DNA from: Streptomyces sp. TLI_171 | GTDB lineage: Bacteria; Actinomycetota; Actinomycetes; Streptomycetales; Streptomycetaceae | Direction: 5' to 3' | NCBI RefSeq assembly: GCF_003610255.1 | Contig: NZ_RAPS01000001.1 | Span: 1,054,001 to 1,118,000, forward strand | Length of the DNA stretch: 64,000 bases | Part shown: positions 14,328 through 21,902 of the stretch, piece after piece | Layout: each line of letters opens with the position of its first letter | Position numbering within the stretch: the stretch's first letter is position 1 | Program-made: the position numbers and the translations under genes | Notes under the pieces: generated by a model | Databases searched by the model: none | The model's input: only the letters and a program-made list of their open reading frames with translations | What the model was told of the DNA's origin: nothing

Positions 14328-16277
14328 ATGCGTATCGGACTCCTGCGCTCGCTGGCCCGGCCGGGCATCGCGTTCCGCCGGCTCTCGCTCGCCTCCCGGA
14401 TCGCCCTCGGCGTGCTGCTGGTGGTGATCCTCGCCGCGGCCCTCGGCCCGCTGTTCACCCAGGACCCGCTGGCCACCGGCATGCCGGTCCAACCGCCCGG
14501 CGGCGCCCACTGGTTCGGCACCGACCGGGCCGGGCGCGACGTGTTCGCCCGGGTGGTCGGCGGCGCCCGCTACTCGCTGGTGATCGGCCTCGGCGCGACC
14601 CTGGTCGCGCTGCTGCTGGGCAGCGTGCTGGGCGCGTTCGCCGCCACCTCCCGCAAGGCCGGCGACGAGGGCGTGATGCGCACCCTCGACGTGATCATGG
14701 CGTTCCCGCCGATCGCGCTGGCAGCCGTGCTGGTCACCATCTTCGGCACCAGCGTGCCGATCCTGGTGCTCACCATCGCCTTCGTGTACGTGCCGATGCT
14801 GACCCGGGTGGTGCGCGCCAACGTCCAGTCCCAGTACGGCGAGGACTACGTCGCCGCCGAGCAGGTGATCGGCGCCCGGCGCGGCTGGATCGTGCTGCGC
14901 CACGTGGCCGTCAACTGCGCCGCGCCCGTCGCGGTGTTCGCCACCGTGCTGGTCGCCGAGGCGATCATCTTCGAGGCCAGCCTGTCCTTCCTCGGTGCGG
15001 GCGTCCAGCAGCCGAACCCGAGTTGGGGCAACGTGCTGGCCTACGGCCAGCAGATCCTGCTGGCGGGCGGCTGGTGGGCGACGCTCTTCCCCGGCCTGGC
15101 GATCCTGGCCACCGTGCTGGCGCTGAACGTCCTCGCCGAGGGCCTCACCGACGCCGCCGCCTCCCCCGCCAGGGCCCCTGCGGCGGGCGGCGGCCCGGAG
15201 CCCGCGCCGACCGCCGCGGTCGAACCCGAGGACCGGCGGGTGTCCGCCGCGCTGGACGTGCTCGCCGAGCGGATCGCCGCCCGCCCGCGGCCGTTGACGC
15301 CGGTGCCCGCCGACGCGCCCGAACTGCTCGCGGTCCGCGACCTGGCGATCCGCTTCCCCGACCGGTACGGCGAGGTCGCCGTCGTCGCCGGCCTGGACTT
15401 CACCGTCCGGCAGGGCGAGACCCTCGGCCTGGTCGGCGAGTCGGGCTGCGGGAAGTCCATCACCTCGCTCGCCGTGATGGGCCTGCTCGCCCGCAACGCC
15501 GAGGTCTCCGGCCGGATCGAGTACCGCGGCCGGGACCTGCTCACCATGGACGCCAAGCAGCGCCGGGCCCTGGCCGGCCCCGAGATCGCCATGGTCTACC
15601 AGGACGCCCTCTCTTCGCTCAACCCGTCCGTGCTGGTCGGCCGGCAGCTGCGCCAACTCACCTCGCGCGGCGGCACCAGGACCCCCGCCGAACTGCTCGA
15701 ACTGGTCGGCCTGTCCCCCGAACGCACCCTGCGCAGCTACCCGCACGAACTCTCCGGCGGCCAGCGCCAGCGCGTCCTGATCGCCATGGCGCTCTCCCGC
15801 GACCCGAAACTGCTGATCGCCGACGAGCCGACCACCGCGCTCGACGTCACCGTGCAGGCCCAGGTCGTCGAACTCCTGGTCCGGCTCCGCGAGGAGCTCG
15901 GCTTCGCCATGGTGCTGGTCTCCCACGACCTCGCCCTGGTCGGCGACCTGGCGCACCGGGTGGCCGTCATGTACGCCGGGCAGCTCGCCGAACTCGGCGA
16001 CACCGAAGCCCTGTTGACCGACCCCGCGCACCACTACACGCGCGGTCTGCTGGGCTCGGTGGTCTCGCTGGAGGCCGGCGCCGAACGCCTGCACCAGATC
16101 CGCGGCGTGGTGCCCGCCCCGCAGCGCTTCAACCCCGGTTGCCGGTTCGCCTCGCGCTGCGCCGCCGCCACCGAACTCTGCCGCACCACCCCGCCGGAGG
16201 CCGTCGACCGCACCCCCGGCCACGCCTTCGCCTGCCACCACCCGGCGGCCGCCCGACTCGAACGGAGCCTGCGATGA
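14328..16277 (+). CDS. Fused ABC permease (DppC-type) and ATPase (DppD-type)
   Basis: 649 residues from ATG 14328 (AGGACGG 7 bases upstream; GTG 14322 is a possible alternative start). Residues ~1-285 form a DppC permease, with DRAGRDVFARVVGGARYSL and the EAA-type loop AAEQVIGARRGWIVLR. A proline/alanine linker of ~45 residues follows. Residues ~335-640 form a complete ATPase: Walker A GESGCGKS near residue 370, signature LSGGQRQRV, Walker B LLIADEP, switch His in VSHD. The C-terminal cysteine-containing OppD/DppD tail (CRFASRCAAATELC) is present. Permease-ATPase fusions are known but uncommon in this class. The stop overlaps the next start as ATGA. Confidence 0.9.
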   Translation: MRIGLLRSLARPGIAFRRLSLASRIALGVLLVVILAAALGPLFTQDPLATGMPVQPPGGAHWFGTDRAGRDVFARVVGGARYSLVIGLGATLVALLLGSVLGAFAATSRKAGDEGVMRTLDVIMAFPPIALAAVLVTIFGTSVPILVLTIAFVYVPMLTRVVRANVQSQYGEDYVAAEQVIGARRGWIVLRHVAVNCAAPVAVFATVLVAEAIIFEASLSFLGAGVQQPNPSWGNVLAYGQQILLAGGWWATLFPGLAILATVLALNVLAEGLTDAAASPARAPAAGGGPEPAPTAAVEPEDRRVSAALDVLAERIAARPRPLTPVPADAPELLAVRDLAIRFPDRYGEVAVVAGLDFTVRQGETLGLVGESGCGKSITSLAVMGLLARNAEVSGRIEYRGRDLLTMDAKQRRALAGPEIAMVYQDALSSLNPSVLVGRQLRQLTSRGGTRTPAELLELVGLSPERTLRSYPHELSGGQRQRVLIAMALSRDPKLLIADEPTTALDVTVQAQVVELLVRLREELGFAMVLVSHDLALVGDLAHRVAVMYAGQLAELGDTEALLTDPAHHYTRGLLGSVVSLEAGAERLHQIRGVVPAPQRFNPGCRFASRCAAATELCRTTPPEAVDRTPGHAFACHHPAAARLERSLR

Positions 16278-17260
16278 CAAGTCCCGTACTCCGCCTGGAC
16301 GGTGTGCACGTCCGGCACCGGTCCCGCAGCGGCGGCCTGTTCCGGCGGGACGCCTTGCACGCCCTCACCGACGCCGCCCTGCAGGTCGGCAAGGGCGAGA
16401 TCCTCGGCCTGGTCGGCGAGTCCGGCTGCGGAAAGTCGACCCTGGCCCGGGTCCTGACGGGCCTTCAGAAGCCCACCGAGGGAACCGTCTCGTTCCGCGG
16501 CGAGGACCTGTGGGCGCTGCCCGCCGCCCGCCGCCGACGCGAATTCGGCTCCAGCGTCGGCATGGTGTTCCAGGACGCCTCCACCGCGCTCAACCCGCGG
16601 CTGCCGATCGGCCGGATCCTGCGCGACCCGCTGGACGTCCACCGGCGCGGCACCTCCGCCGAACGCGAAGCCCGGGTCGAGGAGTTGCTGGACCTGGTCG
16701 GCCTGCCCGGGCACGTGGTCCGCAACCTGCCCGGCCAGCTCTCCGGCGGCCAGCGCCAACGCGTCGCCATCGCCCGGGCGTTGGCCCTGGAGCCGGACAT
16801 CGTGGTCGCCGACGAGCCGACCAGCGCCCTGGACGTCTCGGTCCGCGCGCAGGTCCTCAACCTGCTGGTCGACCTGCGCGAACGCCTGGGCCTCGGCATG
16901 GTGTTCATCTCGCACGACATCCAGACGGTGCGCTACCTGGCCGACCGCCTGGCCGTGCTCTACCTCGGCCGGGTGGTCGAGCAGGGCCGCGCCGACCGGG
17001 TCGCCGCCGCCCCCGCCCACCCGTATACCCGGGCCCTGCTCTCCGCCACCCCCAGCCTGCTGGAGGACACCGAGCGGATCGTCCTGCACGGCCCCGTCCC
17101 CTCGGCCACCCACCCGCCCAGCGGCTGCCCCTTCCGCACCCGCTGCTGGAAGGCCGACGACGCCTGCGCCACCGCGTTCCCCGCCGCCGACGGACCGGCC
17201 TCCGGCGAGCAGCGCTGGCACTGCGTCCACCCCGAAACCCCCTTCGTTCCAGGAGCACCG
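16274..17260 (+). CDS. ABC importer ATPase (DppF-type) with no stop codon of its own
   Basis: Starts at ATG 16274, overlapping the previous stop. All ATPase motifs are intact: GESGCGKST, LSGGQRQRVAIARAL, VVADEPTSALD, ISHD, and the DppF C-terminal cysteine tail (GCPFRTRCWKADDAC, then HCVHPE). Family proteins end at about residue 329 (here near 17260). The frame has no stop there. It stays open across the whole of nanA in another frame and ends only at 19147, in the same frame as nanK. The sequence after residue ~329 is arginine/proline-rich shadow translation, not protein-like. The TGA at 17263-17265 that overlaps the nanA start is out of frame for this gene. Either one base is wrong near the end or the gene truly lost its stop. 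Confidence 0.75.
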
Positions 17261-17261
17261 C

Positions 17262-18185
17262 ATGACCGCCCATCAGCCCGCCTTCGCCGGCCTCGTCCCG
17301 CCCGTCGTCACCCCGCTCACCGCCGACGGCGAGATCGACGCCCCTTCGCTGGAGCGGCTCGTCCGGTTCCTGCTGGAGGGCGGCGTCGACGGCCTGTTCG
17401 CGCTCGGCAGCTCCAGCGAGACCGCGTACCTCACCGAGGCGCAGCGCACCCGCGCCCTGGAGATCGTCATCGGCGCGAACGCCGGTCAGGTTCCGGTGAT
17501 CGCCGGCTGCATCGAAACCACCACCAACCGGGTCGTCGAACGGGCGCTGATCTCCCGCACGGCGGGCGCGGACGCGGTGGTCGCCACCGCCCCGTTCTAC
17601 ACCCGCACCCACCCCGTGGAGATCGAGCGGCACTTCCGGATGGTCGCCGCCGCCGCCGAACTCCCGCTGTTCGCCTACGACATCCCGGTCTGCGTGCACA
17701 ACAAGCTGGACACCGGCCTGCTGCTGCGGCTCGCCGCGGACGGCGTGCTGGCCGGTGTCAAGGACTCCTCCGGCGACGACGTCGCCTTCCGCTACCTCTG
17801 CCTCGGCGCCCGCGAACTCCCGGACTTCGCCGTGCTGACCGGCCACGAGGTGGTGGTCGACGGCGCGCTGCTCGGCGGCGCGGACGGTGTCGTGCCCGGC
17901 CTCGGCAACGTCGACCCGCACGGCTACCGCCGTCTCCTCGACCACGCGGCGGCGGGCGACTGGGCCGCTGCCGCGGCCGAACAGGACCGCCTGGCCCGGC
18001 TGTTCGAGATCGTCACGGTCGCCCGGGACACCTCGGGCACCGCCGCCGGACTCGGCGCCTTCAAGACCGCCCTGATGCTGCGCGGCGTCATCACCACCAA
18101 TGCGATGAGCGCCCCCATGGCCGTGTACGACGCCGCGCAGACCGCCGCCGTCGCCGCCGTCCTCGACCGGGCCGGCCTGCGTTGA
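17262..18185 (+). CDS. nanA: N-acetylneuraminate lyase-like (DHDPS superfamily) aldolase
   Basis: 307 residues, a TIM-barrel class I aldolase. Lys167 in GVKDSSGD is the Schiff-base lysine, and Tyr139 in FAYDIP is the catalytic tyrosine. The substrate carboxylate-binding loop reads GSSSET in place of the GSTGE(N) usual in lyases, a small departure. It probably splits N-acetylneuraminate into N-acetylmannosamine and pyruvate in the cytoplasm. The call as nanA rests on neighbours (importer upstream, nanK and nanE downstream, sialidase nearby), since lyase and dihydrodipicolinate synthase cannot be separated by the core motifs alone. GGAG lies 6 bases before the ATG. The TGA overlaps the TTG of nanK. 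Confidence 0.8.
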   Translation: MTAHQPAFAGLVPPVVTPLTADGEIDAPSLERLVRFLLEGGVDGLFALGSSSETAYLTEAQRTRALEIVIGANAGQVPVIAGCIETTTNRVVERALISRTAGADAVVATAPFYTRTHPVEIERHFRMVAAAAELPLFAYDIPVCVHNKLDTGLLLRLAADGVLAGVKDSSGDDVAFRYLCLGARELPDFAVLTGHEVVVDGALLGGADGVVPGLGNVDPHGYRRLLDHAAAGDWAAAAAEQDRLARLFEIVTVARDTSGTAAGLGAFKTALMLRGVITTNAMSAPMAVYDAAQTAAVAAVLDRAGLR

Positions 18186-19147
18186 CCCCGGCCCGCCAGG
18201 ACCAGGCTCCTGGCGCCGCAACCGCCACCGGCGCCACCACCGGCGGCGCCGTCGTCGCCGGGGTCGACATCGGGGGGACGAAGATCTCCGCCGCCCTGGT
18301 CGGCCCGGACGGGGTGCCCGGCCCCGCGGTGACGGTGCCCACGCCCGCCGCGGACGGCCCGGCCGCGGTGCTGGCCGCCGTTGCCGCAGCGGTGCGGGCG
18401 CTGGGCGGGGAGCCGGTCGCGGTCGGGATCGGCAGCGCCGGGGTGATCGATCCCGCTGCGGGCACCGTGCGCTCGGCGACCGACGCGATGCCGGGCTGGG
18501 CGGGGACCGAACTGCGCTCCGGCGTCGAGCAGTTGCTCGGTCTCCCGGTCGCCGTGGACAACGACGTCCACGCGCACGCACTCGGCGAGGCCTGGACGGG
18601 CGCCGCCCGCGGCGCCCACTGCGTGCTGCTGGTCGCCGTCGGCACCGGCGTCGGCGGGTCGCTGCTCATCGACGGCCGGGTGCACCACGGCGCGCGACAG
18701 GTCGCCGGGCACCTCGGCCACATCGCCGTCCCCGAGGCGGACGGCCTGCCCTGCACCTGCGGCGGCGCCGGCCACGTCGAGGCGGTCGCCGCCGGCCCCG
18801 CCCTGCTCGCCGCCCACCACCGCGCGGGCGGCCACCCCGCCGCCGACCTGCGCGCCGTCGCCGAACGGGCCGCGGACGGCGAACCGCTCGCCGCCGAGAC
18901 CCTGGCCACCGGCGCCCGCGCGCTCGGCCGGGCGATCGGCGGGCTCGCCAACGTCCTCGACCCCGACCTTGTCCTGATCGGCGGCGGCGTCAGCCACTGC
19001 GGCCCGGCCTGGTGGGAGCCGCTGCGCACCGCCTTCGCCGCCGAACTTCTCCCGCCGATCGCCGAACTCCCGCTCACCCCTTGCCGGTTGGGCACCTCCG
19101 CCGCCGTCGTCGGCGCGGCCCGGCTGGCCTGGCGACGCCTCAGCTGA
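18182..19147 (+). CDS. nanK: ROK-family sugar kinase, probable N-acetylmannosamine kinase
   Basis: 321 residues from TTG 18182, which overlaps the nanA stop (TTGA) and so is translationally coupled. The ATP-binding ROK motif is VDIGGTKISAALVG; the catalytic Asp lies in DNDVHAHALGE. In the zinc motif (GHLGHIAVPEADGLPC then TCGGAGHVEA) the third cysteine is replaced by His, so the site would be His-Cys-Cys-His or defective. It would phosphorylate ManNAc to ManNAc-6-phosphate for NanE. The same frame is continuous upstream with the stop-less importer ATPase gene. Confidence 0.85.
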   Translation: MTPARQDQAPGAATATGATTGGAVVAGVDIGGTKISAALVGPDGVPGPAVTVPTPAADGPAAVLAAVAAAVRALGGEPVAVGIGSAGVIDPAAGTVRSATDAMPGWAGTELRSGVEQLLGLPVAVDNDVHAHALGEAWTGAARGAHCVLLVAVGTGVGGSLLIDGRVHHGARQVAGHLGHIAVPEADGLPCTCGGAGHVEAVAAGPALLAAHHRAGGHPAADLRAVAERAADGEPLAAETLATGARALGRAIGGLANVLDPDLVLIGGGVSHCGPAWWEPLRTAFAAELLPPIAELPLTPCRLGTSAAVVGAARLAWRRLS

Positions 19148-19302
19148 CGACCCGCCGGCGTCGCCGCGCCGCCGGCCCGCCGCGAGGTGCCGCCGGTGCG
19201 CCCCGGGCCGAGGCCCCGTCATCGAGGCGGGGTGCGCCCGGGGCCCGCGACCCCGTGCGCGCCCGCATCCGAAACCCCCACGCCTGTTCTGGAGGCCCCG
19301 TC

Positions 19303-19995
19303 ATGACACTCCGCCGGCTCCCACCCGTCCTCGACCGGCTCCGCGGGCGGCTGATCGTCTCCTGCCAGGCCTATCCCGGCGAACCGCTGCGCGATCCCGA
19401 CGCGATGCGGCGGATGGCGCTCGCCGTGCTGGCGGGTGGCGCGGCCGGGCTGCGGGCGCAGGGCCTGGCGGACCTGCGGGCGATCCGGGCGGCCACCGAC
19501 GTCCCGCTGATCGGGCTCTGGAAGGACGGTGCGTCGGGAGTGGTGATCACGCCGACCGCCGAGCACGTCCGGCAGGTCGCGGCGACGGGGGCGGAGGTCG
19601 TCGCCCTGGACGCGACCTCCCGGCCGCGCCCGGACGGCCGGGCCCTGGCGGAGTCCTTCGCGGCGGCGCACGAGGCGGGCGCGCTGGTGATGGCGGACGT
19701 CGCGACCTTCGACGAGGGTCTGCGGGCAGCCGATTCGGGCGCGGACCTGGTCGGGACGACGCTCTCCGGCTACACCGGGGACTCCCCCCGCCTGCCGGGG
19801 CCGGACCTCGACCTGGTCGCCCGGCTGTCCGCCCGCCTCGACGTCCCGGTGATCGCCGAGGGCCGCATCCACACCCCCGCCCAGGCCCGGGCCGCCCTGG
19901 AGGCCGGCGCCTTCGCGGTCGTGGTGGGCACCGCGATCACCCACCCGACCACGCTCTCCCGCTGGTTCGCCACCGCCCTCGACACCCCGGCCTGA
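19303..19995 (+). CDS. nanE: N-acylglucosamine-6-phosphate 2-epimerase
   Basis: 230 residues with the NanE TIM-barrel pattern: RGRLIVSCQAYPGEPLRDP at the start, GLWKDG in the middle, then ADVATFDEGLRAADSGADLV with GTTLSGYT, and VIAEGRIHTPAQA with VVVGTAITHP near the end. It converts ManNAc-6-phosphate to GlcNAc-6-phosphate, which enters amino-sugar metabolism; nagA and nagB are not in this window. GGAGG at 19291 supports ATG 19303. In the 155-bp gap after nanK the 13-mer GAGGCCCCGTCAT appears twice, at 19210 and at the ribosome site (19292), suggesting a small local duplication. Confidence 0.92.
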   Translation: MTLRRLPPVLDRLRGRLIVSCQAYPGEPLRDPDAMRRMALAVLAGGAAGLRAQGLADLRAIRAATDVPLIGLWKDGASGVVITPTAEHVRQVAATGAEVVALDATSRPRPDGRALAESFAAAHEAGALVMADVATFDEGLRAADSGADLVGTTLSGYTGDSPRLPGPDLDLVARLSARLDVPVIAEGRIHTPAQARAALEAGAFAVVVGTAITHPTTLSRWFATALDTPA

Positions 19996-20112
19996 GGGCC
20001 GCCTAGCCACCGTCTCGGCGTCCTCGTCCAGCTCCGGTCCGGCGGGTCTCGCCGGGTCTCGGAGGTGCTACCGGCCGACGGCCCGACGGGCGTCGCCGGT
20101 CCGGGAATCGGG

Positions 20113-20859
20113 TCACCCGACGGCACCTCGGGCCGCGGCTCCCACCGCGCCGGTCGAGTCCGTCCCCTCCGGCGCGCGCAGGGCGGGCGCCGGCCGGAAG
20201 CCCCTGATGAGCAGGTTCAGCGCGAGGGTGAGCTCCCAGGCGAACACCGGGAGGGCCGTGAGCGCGCCGATCGTGGACAACTGTGCATAGAGGCCGAAGA
20301 GTTCGGCGACGGCGGTGGCGAGCAGCAACGGCCCGCCGACCAGGCCGAGGACGGCGACGTAGCGGGGCACCAGGCGGGAGCGGAACATCAGCGCGGCGAG
20401 CACGGTGGTGTTGGCGCCGCAGACGAAGTTGGGGCCGAGCAGGAAGGTCCAGTCGTGGACGGCGAGCAGGCCGCGGGCGGTGGTGAGCAGCGCGGCCGGG
20501 TCGGACCCGGCGGGCGGCTGCCGACGGAGCGTCAGCACGGCGAGCAGCGCGACGATGCCGATGGCGATGACCGCGGCTTCCAGGGTGCGCAGTGCGACGT
20601 AGCCGACGGCGGAGGCCTCGCCGTGGCGGCGGACCGCGGGGTACAGGGCGCAGGCGGTGCCCACGATGCCGATGAGCAGCAGGATTTCGGCGAGCGCCCC
20701 GAGCAGGACGCGCCGGTCGGCTCCGGCGCCGAGGACGTAGCCGGTGTCGTGCAGCACCGGCCCGTACAGGGCGACCGCGCCGATCGCGGTGACGTGGGTG
20801 AGCAGGTAGCACAGGCCCGCAGCGGTCGCGAGCTTTCTGGACGGCGCGGAAGGTGTCAC
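20113..20859 (-). CDS. DUF4386-type membrane protein
   Basis: 248 residues from GTG 20859 with GAGGAG upstream. Six or seven hydrophobic segments and the motifs LCYLLTHVTAIGA, FLLGPNFVCGANT and RSRLVPRYVAVLGLVGGPLL are those I associate with DUF4386 proteins. The function of this family is not established. It is divergent from a TetR gene with shared operators between them, so it is probably the TetR target. The pair interrupts the sialic acid island. Confidence 0.75.
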   Translation of the reverse strand: MTPSAPSRKLATAAGLCYLLTHVTAIGAVALYGPVLHDTGYVLGAGADRRVLLGALAEILLLIGIVGTACALYPAVRRHGEASAVGYVALRTLEAAVIAIGIVALLAVLTLRRQPPAGSDPAALLTTARGLLAVHDWTFLLGPNFVCGANTTVLAALMFRSRLVPRYVAVLGLVGGPLLLATAVAELFGLYAQLSTIGALTALPVFAWELTLALNLLIRGFRPAPALRAPEGTDSTGAVGAAARGAVG

Positions 20860-20896
20860 CGGAACTCCTCGGACGGGGAAGGGCCGCACACGGCCC

Positions 20897-20948
20897 AGGT
20901 GTACGGCGTACACCTCCGGCTCGAAAGGTAGGGTGTACCGCGCACACC
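20897..20948. promoter_or_regulatory. Paired TetR operators between DUF4386 and tetR
   Basis: AGGTGTACGGCGTACACCT (20897-20915) is a perfect 19-bp palindrome around a central G. A second, weaker copy GGTGTACCGCGCACACC lies at 20932-20948. Both sit between the divergent starts at 20859 and 20987, the usual layout for a TetR repressor acting on itself and its neighbour. Confidence 0.75.
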
Positions 20949-20986
20949 TGTCAACGCCCGCCGATCCGCCGAAGGGTGCTCCGCCG

Positions 20987-21685
20987 ATGACCCGAGCCCC
21001 GGACTCCGCACGCCGGTCGCCGCTCAACCGGGAGCGGGTGCTGCTGGCCGCGGTCGCTCTCGCCGACCGGATCGGGATCGAGGCGCTGAGCATGCGCGGG
21101 CTGGCCCAGGAACTGGGCGTGGTGCCAATGGCGCTGTACAAGCACGTCGCCAACAAGGACGAGCTGCTGGACGGCATGGTCGAGGTGATCGTCGGCGAGA
21201 TCGTCCGGCCCGAGGCCGACGGCGACTGGCGGGCGGGAGTGCGCGGGCGGATCCTGTCGGCGCGCGCCGCGCTGCTGCGGCACCCGTGGGCGGCCCGGGC
21301 GATCGAGAGCCGGAGCAGGCCGACCCCGGCGGTGCTCGGCTACCTGGACTCGGTGATCGGCGCCTTCCGGACCGGCGGCGTCTCCGCCGACCTGACGCAC
21401 CATGCGATGCACGCCCTGGGCAGCCGGGTGTGGGGCTTCACCCAGGAGCTGTTCCCCGCGCCGCCGGGCGACGCCGGACTCGACCCCGAGCCGATGGCAG
21501 CCCAACTCCAGCAGTTGGCCGCGCACTTCCCGCATCTGGTGGAGATCGTCGCGGCCCGCTCGCACGACCCGGGCTCGACGGTCGGCGGCGGCTGCGACGA
21601 CCAGTTCGAGTTCGAGTTCGCGCTGGACGTCCTGCTCGACGGCTTCGAGCGCCTGCACCGCCGGGGCTGGACCTCCACCCACTGA
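20987..21685 (+). CDS. TetR-family repressor
   Basis: 232 residues from ATG 20987. The helix-turn-helix is LSMRGLAQELGVVPMALYKH with VANKDELLDGM following, and the C-terminal half has the tryptophan/histidine pattern of the TetR_C_1 type. An upstream in-frame GTG at 20933 lies inside the second operator and is an unlikely start. It probably represses the divergent DUF4386 gene and itself. No ligand can be inferred. Confidence 0.88.
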   Translation: MTRAPDSARRSPLNRERVLLAAVALADRIGIEALSMRGLAQELGVVPMALYKHVANKDELLDGMVEVIVGEIVRPEADGDWRAGVRGRILSARAALLRHPWAARAIESRSRPTPAVLGYLDSVIGAFRTGGVSADLTHHAMHALGSRVWGFTQELFPAPPGDAGLDPEPMAAQLQQLAAHFPHLVEIVAARSHDPGSTVGGGCDDQFEFEFALDVLLDGFERLHRRGWTSTH

Positions 21686-21701
21686 CTCCCGCACGGGAGC
21701 C

Positions 21702-21782
21702 AGGACATCAGATGTCCTACGTCATACCCCTTGACCGCCCATGCCGGTTCTCCCTAGGGTCACTGGCGAGACATCAGATGTC
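21702..21782 (+). promoter_or_regulatory. Sialidase promoter flanked by two FadR-type operators
   Basis: TTGACC (21731-21736) and TAGGGT (21755-21760) are 18 bp apart. Operator 1, AGGACATCAGATGTCCT (21702-21718), lies upstream of the -35. Operator 2, GACATCAGATGTC (21770-21782), lies just downstream of the expected start point near 21767. Centres are about 66 bp apart, so looping or double occlusion is possible. Confidence 0.75.
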
Positions 21783-21902
21783 CTTGCTCTGGTCTCTCGC
21801 TCCCCCACCCGTCCGCCGACCGGCCACCCCCAACGGGCCCGCAGCGCGCCCCGCGCCGGCCGGCGACCGCGGAACTCCCCTCGGACGATTGCGAGCACTC
21901 TC

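Noticed and set aside
14309..19147. A single 1,612-codon open frame spanning the importer and nan genes
   Set aside because: Only the dppF (16274-17260) and nanK (18182-19147) parts are protein-like; the rest is Arg/Pro-rich shadow of genes in other frames.
19148..19302. A small gene between nanK and nanE
   Set aside because: No start with a ribosome site and protein-like composition was found; the stretch holds only a 13-bp duplication and the nanE ribosome site.
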